Shown: positions 1-7,900, numbered from the stretch's first letter. The stretch: 21,577 nt of DNA from Campylobacterales bacterium (GCA_027009865.1 JALVCR010000282.1:1-21577), one strand, 5' to 3'. Numbers and translations are program-made. The notes: a model not told the origin generated them from the letters alone.

Positions 1-367
1 CAAAAGAGACATATTTTTGAACCTGATGGCCGCTGAAAGCTTTTTTATTGTATTGAAATTTTCTCTCAGCTTTCAAAAAAAAGAGAGATATTTTAGAGGC
101 AAAAGAGCTTCTAAAACTAAAAGCGATATCAAATTTTTCAAAACTTTTTATCTTTTTTATTAAATGAAAAATTCTAAAGCTTTTGCTTTTACTTGTATCA
201 ACTATGATTTTTTCTACATTTGGATGATGTTTTAGAGTCTCGGTTGAAATATGTGAGCCAAAAAGAGTAAGTTTGGCATTTGGATACTTTTTCACAATGT
301 TTTCTATTGCTGGGGTGGACATCACGCAATCTCCCAGCCATGTGGGAATTTCTATGAAAATTTTCAT
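1..367 (-). CDS. waaF: Heptosyltransferase II, 3' end cut off by window edge
   Basis: N-terminal 122 codons of a GT9-family ADP-heptose:LPS heptosyltransferase, which adds the second heptose to the inner core on the cytoplasmic face of the inner membrane. The start MKIFIEIPTWLGDCVMSTPA matches the family signature, in which Trp-Leu/Val-Gly-Asp-x-Val-Met-Ser precedes the first nucleotide-fold helix and the Asp is the likely catalytic base. The rest (alternating strands and Lys-rich helices, an FSFRSS stretch) is typical of GT-B N-terminal domains. The ATG overlaps the TGA of the upstream glycosyltransferase as ATGA, so the two are translationally coupled and this is the most distal gene visible in the core operon. 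The C-terminal ADP-heptose-binding half lies outside the window. WaaF rather than WaaC is chosen because a separate WaaC heads the same operon. Confidence 0.88.
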   Translation of the reverse strand, partial: MKIFIEIPTWLGDCVMSTPAIENIVKKYPNAKLTLFGSHISTETLKHHPNVEKIIVDTSKSKSFRIFHLIKKIKSFEKFDIAFSFRSSFASKISLFFLKAERKFQYNKKAFSGHQVQKYVSF

Positions 368-1398
368 CTTTTTTTCACAGCCTTTTTCACAAGTTGAATA
401 GTTAGTTTTGCATTTTTTTCCATAGAGAATTTTTTCGCTACCTCAAAGTTGTGATTTTTCACATCTTTTAGATAATTTTCGTCATTTAATAGTTTTTCTA
501 TTCTTTCAACTATCTTTTTATTATTAGAATTTCTTATAATAAATTCCTCTTTTAGTATTTCGCTTGCACCGTTATAAATTGTCGTAATTACGGCATTTTT
601 AAAACTCATAGCCTCTAAAACAACATTGGAAAATGGTTCGTATTTTGTTGGAAAAAGAAATATATCGGAAGCTGCATAAAATTCCTTCACATCTTTTCTC
701 TCTCCCGTGAAAAATATGTGATTTAATAGATTCATCTTTTTTGCCAAAGTTTGATATTTTTTCATATTTTTATCTTTTCCCACTATAAAAGCGTAAAAAG
801 GGGTTTTTATATGTGAACAAATTTCAAGAAATTCAAAAACTCCTTTTCTCTCAAATCCGCTTCCTACAAAAAGGATTATTTTTTTTGAGCTGTCAAGATT
901 AAATTGTTTTGCTATTTTCTCTTTTGCTTTTTTTTCATCAAAATTTTCAATTTCAATTCCATTGTATATTACCTCTATCTTTTTTGGATCTATTTTATAC
1001 TCATCTATAATCTCTCTTTTTACCATATTGGAATTTGCTATTATGTATTTTGCGTTTTTAAAAGCTCTTTTCTCAAGATATAAATAGATTGGATTTAAAG
1101 GATTTAATTTTCTTTTTTTGGTTTTTAAAAATGCTCTATGCACTCCGTCGCCTGCTCTATAAATATCTGGGCATGATATCCTGTCTAATGAAAAATAAAA
1201 TCCCTTCTTTCTTTTGCATACCTGAATATTAAAAAGAATTGCTTTAATCCATGAAGGCAGAAATTTAAAAGCTTTTAGATTTATTATTTCATACTCGATA
1301 TTTAACTTTTCAAGCTCTTTTGCAAGTCTTTTTAAATATCTCTCCGCTCCTCCAAACGGTGTGTATTTTTGTCTTATAAAATATATTTTATCAATCAA
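364..1398 (-). CDS. GT4-family LPS core glycosyltransferase, WaaG-like
   Basis: A 344-residue GT-B enzyme predicted to transfer a hexose to the LPS/LOS inner core in the cytoplasm. Visible motifs are an N-terminal glycine loop (FGGAERY, residues 15-21), GDGVHR (83-88), the donor-site VGSGFERKG (178-186, with Arg184-Lys185), and the EX7E motif EPFSNVVLE (Glu254 and Glu262). GVHR and the VGSxFxRKG block are also characteristic of E. coli WaaG (UDP-glucose:heptose glucosyltransferase), so WaaG-like is the best guess; the sugar specificity cannot be read off. The start is TTG, preceded by AAAGAGAG at suitable spacing; there is no in-frame ATG until about residue 127, well past the N-terminal motifs. 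It overlaps the upstream waaL-like gene by 8 bases and waaF by 4, as expected inside one operon. Confidence 0.85.
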   Translation of the reverse strand: MIDKIYFIRQKYTPFGGAERYLKRLAKELEKLNIEYEIINLKAFKFLPSWIKAILFNIQVCKRKKGFYFSLDRISCPDIYRAGDGVHRAFLKTKKRKLNPLNPIYLYLEKRAFKNAKYIIANSNMVKREIIDEYKIDPKKIEVIYNGIEIENFDEKKAKEKIAKQFNLDSSKKIILFVGSGFERKGVFEFLEICSHIKTPFYAFIVGKDKNMKKYQTLAKKMNLLNHIFFTGERKDVKEFYAASDIFLFPTKYEPFSNVVLEAMSFKNAVITTIYNGASEILKEEFIIRNSNNKKIVERIEKLLNDENYLKDVKNHNFEVAKKFSMEKNAKLTIQLVKKAVKKR

Positions 1399-2623
1399 CT
1401 TTTCTCTCTTTTGAAAATACTAAAATTATTCCGGCCAAAAAAGCAAAAAGCCCCATGGAGAAATTTCTGTGTGAAATTAAGGGTTCTGTGAAAAATCCAA
1501 GCAGATAGATTGTCAAAAATATATATTTTATATCTCTAATTTCCTTCTCTTTCGTATCGGCTTTAAAAAGAAAATAGATAAAAAGCAAAAATATAAAGAG
1601 CCCTATTATACCAATTTGCAAAACTATTTGAAGATATTGGCTGTGCATATGGGGAAAGCCAAGCTCTTTATAGAATCTGTACTTATGATCTGTTTTTGTG
1701 TATTGATAGAAAGCTGGCATTTCGCTTCCTATTCCATAACCTAAAAATGGATGTTTTTTTAGCATATCTTTTGTTATTATCCAAGCTCCGATTCTCTGTC
1801 CAACACTTTCATAATAGTTTTCATTTTCTATGGCATCTATTGTGTTGTGAAAAGTTTTTTGAACTCTTTTGTGAAAATTATCGCTTAAATAGTAAGCTCC
1901 AAAGAGTATGGCAAAAAGCAGAGAAATAGATATTGCGGCGGTTTTTAGAGAAAATCTGTAATGAAGATAGCTAACTAAAACAATTGCGAATATAAATCCA
2001 ACCTGTCCTGTTCTTCCGTTTATTAAAAATAGATTTCCGCTTATCAAAAGGAAAAGAGCGATATCTAAAAATCTCTTTTTATTATTTAATTTGTTATTTA
2101 AAATTCTATAAAGCAGCAAAGCGGCGGTGAAAGATAAAAAAATGCTATATACTATATGATGCATAATAGGGGAGGGGTTATTTGGATTGACTCCTGGAAT
2201 TTCTATAATTTTAAAAAATATTCCGTAAGATATAAGAGAGCTTGTTGCAACTCCCAAAACAAAAGCTTTTAGAGCGAGTTTTGCATGTTTTTTATCTATC
2301 AAATCGGCAAACGCTGGAAAAGCCCAAAGATACATATATTTTCTTAAAATATCAAGCCCAAATCCTAAATATTTGGGATTTGCCCACAAAAGAGACAAAG
2401 CGCTAAATATCAAAAATAGATAGAAAAATATGACCGCTTTTTCTTTAAAAATTGAAAAATCTTTTGTTCTTATTAATTTTTGAATCCATATTGCAAATAT
2501 TAAAATAGAAAAGAAAGAGATTGCCGCTCTTGATAAAGGAAGGAGGAAGCCGTATATAATGAAACTATAGTTTGCTATTTTGTTAAGATTCTCAATCGAT
2601 AGAAAGCTTTTTAATTTTTGCAT
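1391..2623 (-). CDS. waaL: O-antigen ligase / Wzy_C-family membrane protein
   Basis: A polytopic inner-membrane protein of 410 residues with roughly ten or more hydrophobic segments. It has the two hallmarks of the Wzy_C ligase/polymerase superfamily: NGRTG (202-206, conserved Arg) at the start of a membrane segment, and a large periplasmic loop ending PHMHSQYLQ (His327 is the candidate catalytic His) just before another segment. In WaaL this enzyme joins undecaprenyl-linked glycan to lipid A-core on the periplasmic side. Because it lies inside a core operon, ligase is preferred over Wzy polymerase, but sequence alone does not exclude the latter. The longest frame begins at 2689. I chose the ATG at 2623 because it removes a 62-base overlap, leaves 4 bases after the upstream stop, and has AAAGAG about 10 bases upstream. 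Confidence 0.78.
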   Translation of the reverse strand: MQKLKSFLSIENLNKIANYSFIIYGFLLPLSRAAISFFSILIFAIWIQKLIRTKDFSIFKEKAVIFFYLFLIFSALSLLWANPKYLGFGLDILRKYMYLWAFPAFADLIDKKHAKLALKAFVLGVATSSLISYGIFFKIIEIPGVNPNNPSPIMHHIVYSIFLSFTAALLLYRILNNKLNNKKRFLDIALFLLISGNLFLINGRTGQVGFIFAIVLVSYLHYRFSLKTAAISISLLFAILFGAYYLSDNFHKRVQKTFHNTIDAIENENYYESVGQRIGAWIITKDMLKKHPFLGYGIGSEMPAFYQYTKTDHKYRFYKELGFPHMHSQYLQIVLQIGIIGLFIFLLFIYFLFKADTKEKEIRDIKYIFLTIYLLGFFTEPLISHRNFSMGLFAFLAGIILVFSKERKVD

Positions 2624-2627
2624 ATTT

Positions 2628-3350
2628 TTATAAACTCTTTTTAGAATATTTCCAGAAAGTGTATTGAGCGTATAATCTTGATATGACAAACCCCCTCCAC
2701 CCTTCCAAGAAACCGAGTTTTAAAAAGTAGAGTTTGAAAAATGTCCAGTAAGGGTTAAATATGGCTTTTATTATGCTCTTTTTTGCGTTTAGTGTTGAAT
2801 ATCTGTTTTGCTTTTCTATAAACTGCTCAATGCTCTCGTAAGCAAAATGAATAAGCGGATTTTTTAAATATGAAGCTTCTCCTTTTTTTAAAACTACTCT
2901 TTCATGCACTTCATCTTCGGTGAATTTGGCAAATTTTCTGTTAAATAGTCTTATTGTGTAATCTGGATATAATCCGCATCTCTTTATTGGTTTTCCAAAA
3001 AAATAGTTTAATCTTGGAACAAAGTAGGCTTTTGAGAGAGGATTTTTTAGAATATTTTCAATCTCTTTTCGTAAGCTATCGCTTATTACTTCATCGCTGT
3101 CTATTACAAAGACCCAATCATTTAAAGCAAGATCTACGGCTGTTTGTTTCTGTTTCCCAAAGCCTTGCCAATCTCTTATATATATTTTTGCGTTAAATTT
3201 TTCTGCTATCTTTAACGTTTTATCTTTTGAGTTACTATCTACCACCACTATTTCATCCGCAAAAGAGCATGAAGATAGCGTTTTGTTTAAATACTTTTGG
3301 CTATTTAGAGTAATTAAAACAATAGATAATTTATTTGTAGATCTCTTCAT
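2628..3350 (-). CDS. GT2-family LPS core glycosyltransferase, WaaE/KdtX-like
   Basis: A 240-residue GT-A fold family 2 glycosyltransferase. The N-terminus LSIVLITLNSQKYL followed by DEIVVVDSNSKDKT (32-45) forms the nucleotide-binding start. IDSDE (83-87) is the metal-binding DxD-type motif, and DEVHER (146-151) is a typical GT2 acceptor/base region. The overall pattern (RDWQGFGKQKQ, CGLYPDYTIRLFNR) resembles the WaaE/KdtX family, which adds a glucose branch to the first heptose of the LPS core; that specificity is inferred from the family only. The protein lacks convincing transmembrane helices but has an aromatic and basic C-terminus likely to sit at the membrane. The ATG has GGAAGAA upstream. 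It overlaps the upstream acyltransferase by 20 bases and ends 4 bases before waaL. Confidence 0.8.
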   Translation of the reverse strand: MKRSTNKLSIVLITLNSQKYLNKTLSSCSFADEIVVVDSNSKDKTLKIAEKFNAKIYIRDWQGFGKQKQTAVDLALNDWVFVIDSDEVISDSLRKEIENILKNPLSKAYFVPRLNYFFGKPIKRCGLYPDYTIRLFNRKFAKFTEDEVHERVVLKKGEASYLKNPLIHFAYESIEQFIEKQNRYSTLNAKKSIIKAIFNPYWTFFKLYFLKLGFLEGWRGFVISRLYAQYTFWKYSKKSL

Positions 3351-4221
3351 ATCTGTTCTTCCATCTTTTATGAAACCAAAACCACTCCTCGGGTCTTTTT
3401 TTGATTACTTTTTCTGTGATGTCGGCTTGAGCTTGAATAGATTGTAAAATATCCTCTTTTTGATTTTGGCTCTTTTTTGTTTTTATCGGTTCATAAAATG
3501 TCAATCTATATTTTTTAAAATCATCTGTTTCAATAAAAACCGGAATTATAACCGCATCAAACTTTCTTGCAAGAAGCGCAGCAGCTGGAGTGTGTCTTGC
3601 CTCTTTGTCAAAAAACTTTATAAGTTCCCCCTCATTTGTAGCCGTATTTTGATCAACCAATAGACCGATTCTTCTTCCCTCTTTCATATCTTTTATCAAG
3701 CTTCTCATAGCTCCCATTTTGTCAACCAGTTTTATATCAAACTGTTCTCTATTTTTTGTTAGGATTTTATCCATAACTTTTGAATCAAGCCTTCTTCCTA
3801 CAATTGTAAGAGGCCCGTAAAACGCTCCTACAAATAATCCCGTAAGTTCCCAGTTTCCGTAATGGGCAGTTATGAAAATAATCTTCTCTTTTCTTTTTAT
3901 CGCCTCTTTTATGAAATGTTCGTTTTTTACCTCTACCTTTTCTAAAAGCTCCTCTTTTGAAATTCCCTGATTTTTAATGAAATCCGCTAAATTATAGACT
4001 AAATTTTTATAACATCTCTTTACTATCTCTTTTTTCCTTTTTTTTGATAAGGTGTTGTTAAAAGCAAAATCAAGATTTATAAAAGCTATTTTTTTATGTC
4101 TTACATCAAATAAATATGCCAGATTTGCTATTAGATTTAAAATAGGCGTTTGTAGAAATAGAGGAGTTTTTTTTACAAGATATTGAAAAGCAATAAAAGA
4201 GGAGTAGTAAATCTTATCCAT
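3331..4221 (-). CDS. Lipid A biosynthesis late acyltransferase (LpxL/HtrB family)
   Basis: A 296-residue member of the HtrB/LpxL/LpxM lysophospholipid acyltransferase-like family, which adds a secondary acyl chain to Kdo2-lipid IVA at the inner membrane. The catalytic HX4D/E motif is HYGNWE (His120, Glu125). Other family landmarks are VGRRLDS (141-147), GRRIGLLVDQN (182-192) and the C-terminal RPEEWFWFHKRWKNR (276-290). A hydrophobic N-terminus (residues 9-40) would anchor it. Length is normal. It sits between waaC and the glycosyltransferases, overlapping waaC by 8 bases. The same adjacency of waaC and htrB occurs in the C. jejuni LOS locus (established knowledge). It appears to be the only secondary acyltransferase here, so chain length and position cannot be assigned. 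Confidence 0.9.
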   Translation of the reverse strand: MDKIYYSSFIAFQYLVKKTPLFLQTPILNLIANLAYLFDVRHKKIAFINLDFAFNNTLSKKRKKEIVKRCYKNLVYNLADFIKNQGISKEELLEKVEVKNEHFIKEAIKRKEKIIFITAHYGNWELTGLFVGAFYGPLTIVGRRLDSKVMDKILTKNREQFDIKLVDKMGAMRSLIKDMKEGRRIGLLVDQNTATNEGELIKFFDKEARHTPAAALLARKFDAVIIPVFIETDDFKKYRLTFYEPIKTKKSQNQKEDILQSIQAQADITEKVIKKRPEEWFWFHKRWKNRYEEIYK

Positions 4222-5215
4222 AGAGCAACTTTTCAGCCTTTTTGATTATTATCTTTGGATCTATGTTCTTTATGCAAAAATCATTCCTATTTATCTTTTT
4301 TGGATTGATGCTTTTTTGGCAATCTACTATTTGATTTATCGGTGTTAAAAAAGTATTTCTTTGACTTGGCGTAGGGCCAAATATCGTAATGCTTGCTCTA
4401 TTTAGAGCCCAAGCCATATGTGTTGGGCCGGTATCGGCTCCTATTATCAAATCATTTTGTGAAATTATAGCTTTTAATTGATTTAGATTCAACTTTGGAA
4501 GTTTTTTAGCTTTGGAATTTTCGGCTATAAATTTTGCTATTTTTCTCTCTTCCTCATTTCCCCAGCAGATAGTTATATTTGCATCAAGGGAATTTGCTAT
4601 CTCTACAAATTTTTCTTTCGGGTATATTTTGCTATGCCAGCTTGAGCCTGTTACAAGAAGAATATTTTTTTCTTGGGATGATATGAATTTTTTGATGCTT
4701 TTTAAATCTTTTAATTTATAGAATAAAAAGGGCTTTTTATTTAAAATCTCTTCCTTTTGAAAATCAAATTTCAAAGCTTTCGCTACAAGTGAGAGGTTTC
4801 GTATAATTACATTCTCTTCATATGGAATTTGAAAGCTTTTTGAATAAAAGAAAGAGGACAAAGACTCTCTTGCCGAATTTTTATCAAATCCTACGCAAAA
4901 TTTGCCTATGCTTTTGGCTACTATCGCCGATTTTATAAGTCCTTGCAGATCTATTACCAAATCGTATTTCTCTTTTTTATAAAGTTTGATTTTTTTTAAT
5001 TCGTTTATTATCAGTTTTTTTTGTTTTTTTATTGATTTTAAATTTAAAGTTTTGATATCATCTATTTCGTGATTGTTCTGAAGTATCGGTAAAAACGCTT
5101 CTTCAGTTATCCAGTCTATTTTAGCGTGCGGATAGTGTTTTTTTATAAATTGAAGCACTATCATGGAGTGAACTATATCGCCTAAAGCTGATAGTTTTAC
5201 GATAGCTATACGCAT
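4214..5215 (-). CDS. waaC: Heptosyltransferase I
   Basis: A 333-residue GT9 enzyme that transfers the first L-glycero-D-manno-heptose from ADP-heptose to Kdo in the LPS inner core. The N-terminus MRIAIVKLSALGDIVHSM is diagnostic of WaaC, with Asp13 as the expected catalytic base. DLQGLIKS (89-96) and the C-terminal donor site GADTGPTHMAWAL (259-271) are also WaaC-type. It is the first gene of the minus-strand core operon. The ATG is preceded by AAAGAG about 6 bases upstream, and a divergent intergenic region follows. Length is normal and no motif is damaged. Confidence 0.92.
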   Translation of the reverse strand: MRIAIVKLSALGDIVHSMIVLQFIKKHYPHAKIDWITEEAFLPILQNNHEIDDIKTLNLKSIKKQKKLIINELKKIKLYKKEKYDLVIDLQGLIKSAIVAKSIGKFCVGFDKNSARESLSSFFYSKSFQIPYEENVIIRNLSLVAKALKFDFQKEEILNKKPFLFYKLKDLKSIKKFISSQEKNILLVTGSSWHSKIYPKEKFVEIANSLDANITICWGNEEERKIAKFIAENSKAKKLPKLNLNQLKAIISQNDLIIGADTGPTHMAWALNRASITIFGPTPSQRNTFLTPINQIVDCQKSINPKKINRNDFCIKNIDPKIIIKKAEKLLYG

Positions 5216-5326
5216 AAACGCTCTTTAATAAAAAAAATTGTAAAATAAATTTGTTTATGGAAATAATATTTATCCATATTCTTATAACTTTTAAAATTTT
5301 TGTAATTATAGAAAGAAGGAGACAAT
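5216..5326. promoter_or_regulatory. Divergent promoter region, waaC operon / VanZ-like gene, with central dyad
   Basis: This 111-base, very AT-rich region separates two divergent units. On the minus strand TACAAT (5242-5237) is a plausible -10 for the waaC operon. On the plus strand TATAAC (5283-5288) could serve the VanZ-like gene. Neither has a recognisable -35, which is common in Campylobacterota. An interrupted palindrome, TATGGA (5256-5261) with TCCATA (5273-5278), lies almost exactly midway and could be an operator. The promoter assignments rest on hexamer resemblance only. Confidence 0.4.
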
Positions 5327-5737
5327 TTGTCAAACTTTTTTAGAATTCTATTTTTTATTATCATAGCCGCTATATTCTATTTATCCTTTCATAATTTTAC
5401 ATATCAAAATCGTCCATTTTTCTATTTTTTAGTAAATTTCAACGATAAATTAAATCATATAGTAGCTTTTGTAACTTTGGCATTTTTATTGGAGAAGGCT
5501 TATAATATAAAAAATCGCCTTTTGCATATTTTTATTTTGCTTTCTATAGGGGGTTTTATTGAATTTTATCAACTCTTTTTTGTACCTGGTAGAAGTTTTA
5601 GTCTAAAAGATTTTTTAGCTGACGTAATAGGTATCTTGATATATTTTACAATCAAAAAACTTTACTCTTTGAAAAATAAAAAAGTAAAAATCTACAAAAT
5701 AGAAAATTTAAAATATAGAACTTTTAGTTGGAATTAG
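5327..5737 (+). CDS. VanZ-like family membrane protein
   Basis: A 136-residue protein with about four hydrophobic segments (roughly 5-22, 45-57, 66-80 and 98-110) and the VanZ-like landmarks. These are DKLNH (40-44) before the second segment, GFIEFYQ (76-82) with the conserved Glu and Gln, and a polar PGRSFSLKDFLADVIG stretch (87-102) leading into the last segment. VanZ itself gives low-level teicoplanin resistance, but most family members have unknown roles in the cell envelope, and nothing here narrows that down. The start is TTG, supported by a strong AAGGAG at 5315-5320 with good spacing. A basic cytoplasmic tail of about 25 residues ends the protein. It precedes the exonuclease-his genes by 15 bases, but those appear to have their own promoter. 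Confidence 0.75.
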   Translation: MSNFFRILFFIIIAAIFYLSFHNFTYQNRPFFYFLVNFNDKLNHIVAFVTLAFLLEKAYNIKNRLLHIFILLSIGGFIEFYQLFFVPGRSFSLKDFLADVIGILIYFTIKKLYSLKNKKVKIYKIENLKYRTFSWN

Positions 5738-5739
5738 AC

Positions 5740-5745
5740 TATAAT
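5740..5745 (+). promoter_or_regulatory. Consensus -10 box placing the transcript start at the exonuclease ATG
   Basis: TATAAT at 5740-5745 lies immediately after the VanZ-like stop codon (5735-5737). A transcription start about seven bases downstream would fall at or one base before the ATG at 5753, giving a leaderless message. No Shine-Dalgarno is present between 5738 and 5752, which agrees with this. No convincing -35 is seen. Confidence 0.5.
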
Positions 5746-5752
5746 ACGTTTT

Positions 5753-6535
5753 ATGATTTGTATTTTTGATTGTGAAACTATTCCGGATGCCGATTTAATA
5801 AGAAAAGTATTTCTATATGAAGGCGATGACAAAGAGGTCTCTTTAAAAGCTTTAAAAAAACAGGAAGAAGAGAGCGGTTCTTCCTTTTTGCCCGTCGTTT
5901 TTCATAAGGTTGTGGCTATATCGGCCGTTATAACAGATGATTTTGGCTCCTTTAAAAAAGTTAGCTCCATAAAAGCTAATAATGAAAAAGATTTGATTTT
6001 TGAGTTCCTCTCATTTATAGATAAAAATAATCCAAAACTTGTCTCTTTTAACGGAAGGACATTTGATATTCCAATGCTTATGATAAGGGCTATGAAGTAT
6101 AATATCTCTTGCCCTTCCTATTTTGAAAAGGAAAATCCCATTTTTAACAAAAGCAAATGGGATAATTACAGAAGCAGATATTCTGACAGATTTCATGTGG
6201 ATTTAATGGATCATATAGCAGAATTTGGAGCGGTTAGAGGATTAAAGCTTGATACTCTCTGCTCTTTAATAGGCGCTCCCGGAAAATATGAGGTAAGCGG
6301 GGATCAGGTTTTGGATCTTTATTATGAAAACAGATTTGAGAAGATAAGAGAGTATTGCGAAAGTGATGTTTTAAATACCTATTGGCTCTATATTCAATAT
6401 GAGCTTTTAAAAGGCAATATTACAAAAGAGGATTATTTTAATAATCTTTTAAAAATGGCTAACTTGCTTCCAAGCAATAGAGGCTATTTTGAAGTTTTTA
6501 GAGAGCATGTTGAAAAAAGGGTAAAAGAGGGATGA
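5753..6535 (+). CDS. Predicted PolB-type 3'-5' exonuclease (DEDDy)
   Basis: A 260-residue stand-alone nuclease related to the proofreading domain of family B DNA polymerases (the DNA_pol_B_exo2-type family). All DEDDy motifs are visible. Exo I is FDCET (Asp6, Glu8), Exo II is SFNGRTFDIPML (Asn100, Asp105), and Exo III is YCESDVLNTY (Tyr201, Asp205). An additional Asp150 in FHVDLMDH matches family members. It should remove nucleotides from the 3' end of DNA in the cytoplasm; its in vivo substrate is unknown. The start must be at 5753 because Exo I begins at residue 5, yet no ribosome binding site precedes it. The stop overlaps the hisH start as ATGA, so the nuclease and histidine genes are co-translated. 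Confidence 0.85.
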   Translation: MICIFDCETIPDADLIRKVFLYEGDDKEVSLKALKKQEEESGSSFLPVVFHKVVAISAVITDDFGSFKKVSSIKANNEKDLIFEFLSFIDKNNPKLVSFNGRTFDIPMLMIRAMKYNISCPSYFEKENPIFNKSKWDNYRSRYSDRFHVDLMDHIAEFGAVRGLKLDTLCSLIGAPGKYEVSGDQVLDLYYENRFEKIREYCESDVLNTYWLYIQYELLKGNITKEDYFNNLLKMANLLPSNRGYFEVFREHVEKRVKEG

Positions 6536-7143
6536 TTGCCGTAATAGATTATAATATGGGAAATTTAAGAAGCGTGGAGAATGCTTTTAAAAAAGCTGGC
6601 GAGAGTGTGCAGATAGTAAGCGATCCTGAAAAAGTTAAAAATTTTGATAAGATTTTATTGCCGGGAGTCGGAGCTTTTGGGGATGCTATGAACCATTTAG
6701 AAAAAAGCGGAATGGGGGATGCGGTTATTGAGTTTGCAAAAAGCGGCAAACCTTTGCTTGGAATATGTCTTGGAATGCAGCTTCTTTTTGAAAAAAGCTA
6801 TGAATTTGGAGAGCACAAGGGGCTTTCATTGATAGAGGGGGAAGTAGTTGCGTTTGATAAAAGCAGATTTAAAACTCCTCTTAAGGTGCCTCATATGGGA
6901 TGGAATGAGCTTTTTGTTCAAAAAGAGACACCTCTTTTTGAAGGTTTGCCAAAAGCTTTCTATCTCTATTTCGTTCACAGTTTTCATGCTGTATGCGATG
7001 AGAGATATGTAATTGGAAAAAGCGTTTACGGATATGAGTTTGTAAGCGCGGTATGCAAAGATAATATATTTGGTATTCAGCCCCATCCCGAAAAATCGCA
7101 TAATAACGGGCTTAAAATAATAAGAAATTTTGTGGAGTTATGA
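6532..7143 (+). CDS. hisH: Imidazole glycerol phosphate synthase, glutaminase subunit
   Basis: A 203-residue class I glutamine amidotransferase that feeds ammonia to HisF in step five of histidine biosynthesis. The catalytic triad is visible: Cys79 in the nucleophile elbow GICLGMQ, and His185 with Glu187 in HPEKSHNNG. The oxyanion-side PGVGAFGDAM (45-54) and HMGWN (121-125) are HisH-specific. It starts at the ATG overlapping the exonuclease stop and ends next to hisA. HisF is not in the window, so the partner subunit must be encoded elsewhere; scattered his genes are common in Campylobacterota. Confidence 0.95.
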   Translation: MIAVIDYNMGNLRSVENAFKKAGESVQIVSDPEKVKNFDKILLPGVGAFGDAMNHLEKSGMGDAVIEFAKSGKPLLGICLGMQLLFEKSYEFGEHKGLSLIEGEVVAFDKSRFKTPLKVPHMGWNELFVQKETPLFEGLPKAFYLYFVHSFHAVCDERYVIGKSVYGYEFVSAVCKDNIFGIQPHPEKSHNNGLKIIRNFVEL

Positions 7144-7856
7144 TGGAGATATTACCGGCTATAGATTTAAAAGACGGAGAGGCCGTAAGGCTTACTAAGG
7201 GTTTGATGGATAGTGCAAAAATTTACTCTAAAGAGCCTTGGAAAATAGCTAAAAAGTTTGAAGAGCTTGGAAGCAGATGGGTTCATATTGTAGATTTAAA
7301 CGGGGCTTTCGCCGGAGAGCCCAAAAATTTAAAAGCTATAGAGAAAATAAGGAAAAACTCCTCTTTGAAAATGGAGCTTGGAGGAGGGATTAGAGATGAA
7401 GAGACTATAAAAAGATATATCGATCTTGGAATCGATAGAATTATTTTAGGCTCTATTGCTTTAAAAAATCCCGATTTTGTAAAAGAGGTTGCCAAAAAAT
7501 ATCCCATAGCTGTAGGAATAGACGCAATAGATGGATATGTGGCTGTAGAGGGCTGGGCTGAGAAATCTTCCATGAAAGCTACCGATCTTGCAAAAGAGTT
7601 TGCTAATGCGGGAGTTGAGGCAATTATCTGCACAGATGTGGGAAGAGACGGCACTTTGAGCGGTGTAAACGTAGAGTTTACTTTAAGCATTGCCAAAGCA
7701 GCTAAAATAGATACCATAGCAAGCGGAGGCGTTAGAGATATTGAAGATATAAAAAAATTAAAAAAAGCCAAAGAGATTGCGGGGGTGATTGTCGGAAAAG
7801 CCTTTTATGAAGGGATGATAGATTTAAAAAAGGCTTTTTTAATCGCTAAAAATTAA
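7143..7856 (+). CDS. hisA: ProFAR isomerase (HisA)
   Basis: A 237-residue TIM-barrel enzyme that catalyses the Amadori rearrangement of ProFAR to PRFAR, the substrate of HisF-HisH. The catalytic pair is Asp8 (LPAIDLKDG) and Asp127 (VGIDAIDG). Phosphate-binding glycines are in ELGGGIRD (78-85) and TIASGGVRD (191-199), with the HisA-type CTDVGRDGTLSG at 163-174. Two adjacent ATGs overlap the hisH stop (7140 and 7143). The second is preferred because GGAG at 7134-7137 is 5 bases from it and only 2 from the first. The gene lies directly behind hisH and is evidently coupled to it. Confidence 0.94.
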   Translation: MEILPAIDLKDGEAVRLTKGLMDSAKIYSKEPWKIAKKFEELGSRWVHIVDLNGAFAGEPKNLKAIEKIRKNSSLKMELGGGIRDEETIKRYIDLGIDRIILGSIALKNPDFVKEVAKKYPIAVGIDAIDGYVAVEGWAEKSSMKATDLAKEFANAGVEAIICTDVGRDGTLSGVNVEFTLSIAKAAKIDTIASGGVRDIEDIKKLKKAKEIAGVIVGKAFYEGMIDLKKAFLIAKN

Positions 7857-7872
7857 CTTCTCATTGACGATA

Positions 7873-7900
7873 TTGATTTTATAAAAATAAAAACTATTAT
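7873..7900 (+). promoter_or_regulatory. Putative sigma70-type promoter of cheY-prmA-ftsH-pssA
   Basis: TTGATT (7873-7878) and TATTAT (7895-7900) are separated by 16 bases and lie 30 bases upstream of the cheY start, in the only sizeable gap (74 bases) after hisA. No terminator hairpin is evident behind hisA, so read-through from the his genes is also possible. The assignment is by resemblance only. Confidence 0.45.

Noticed and set aside
7283..7771. A 162-codon open frame on the minus strand
   Set aside because: It is antisense to hisA, whose catalytic residues are all in the plus frame.
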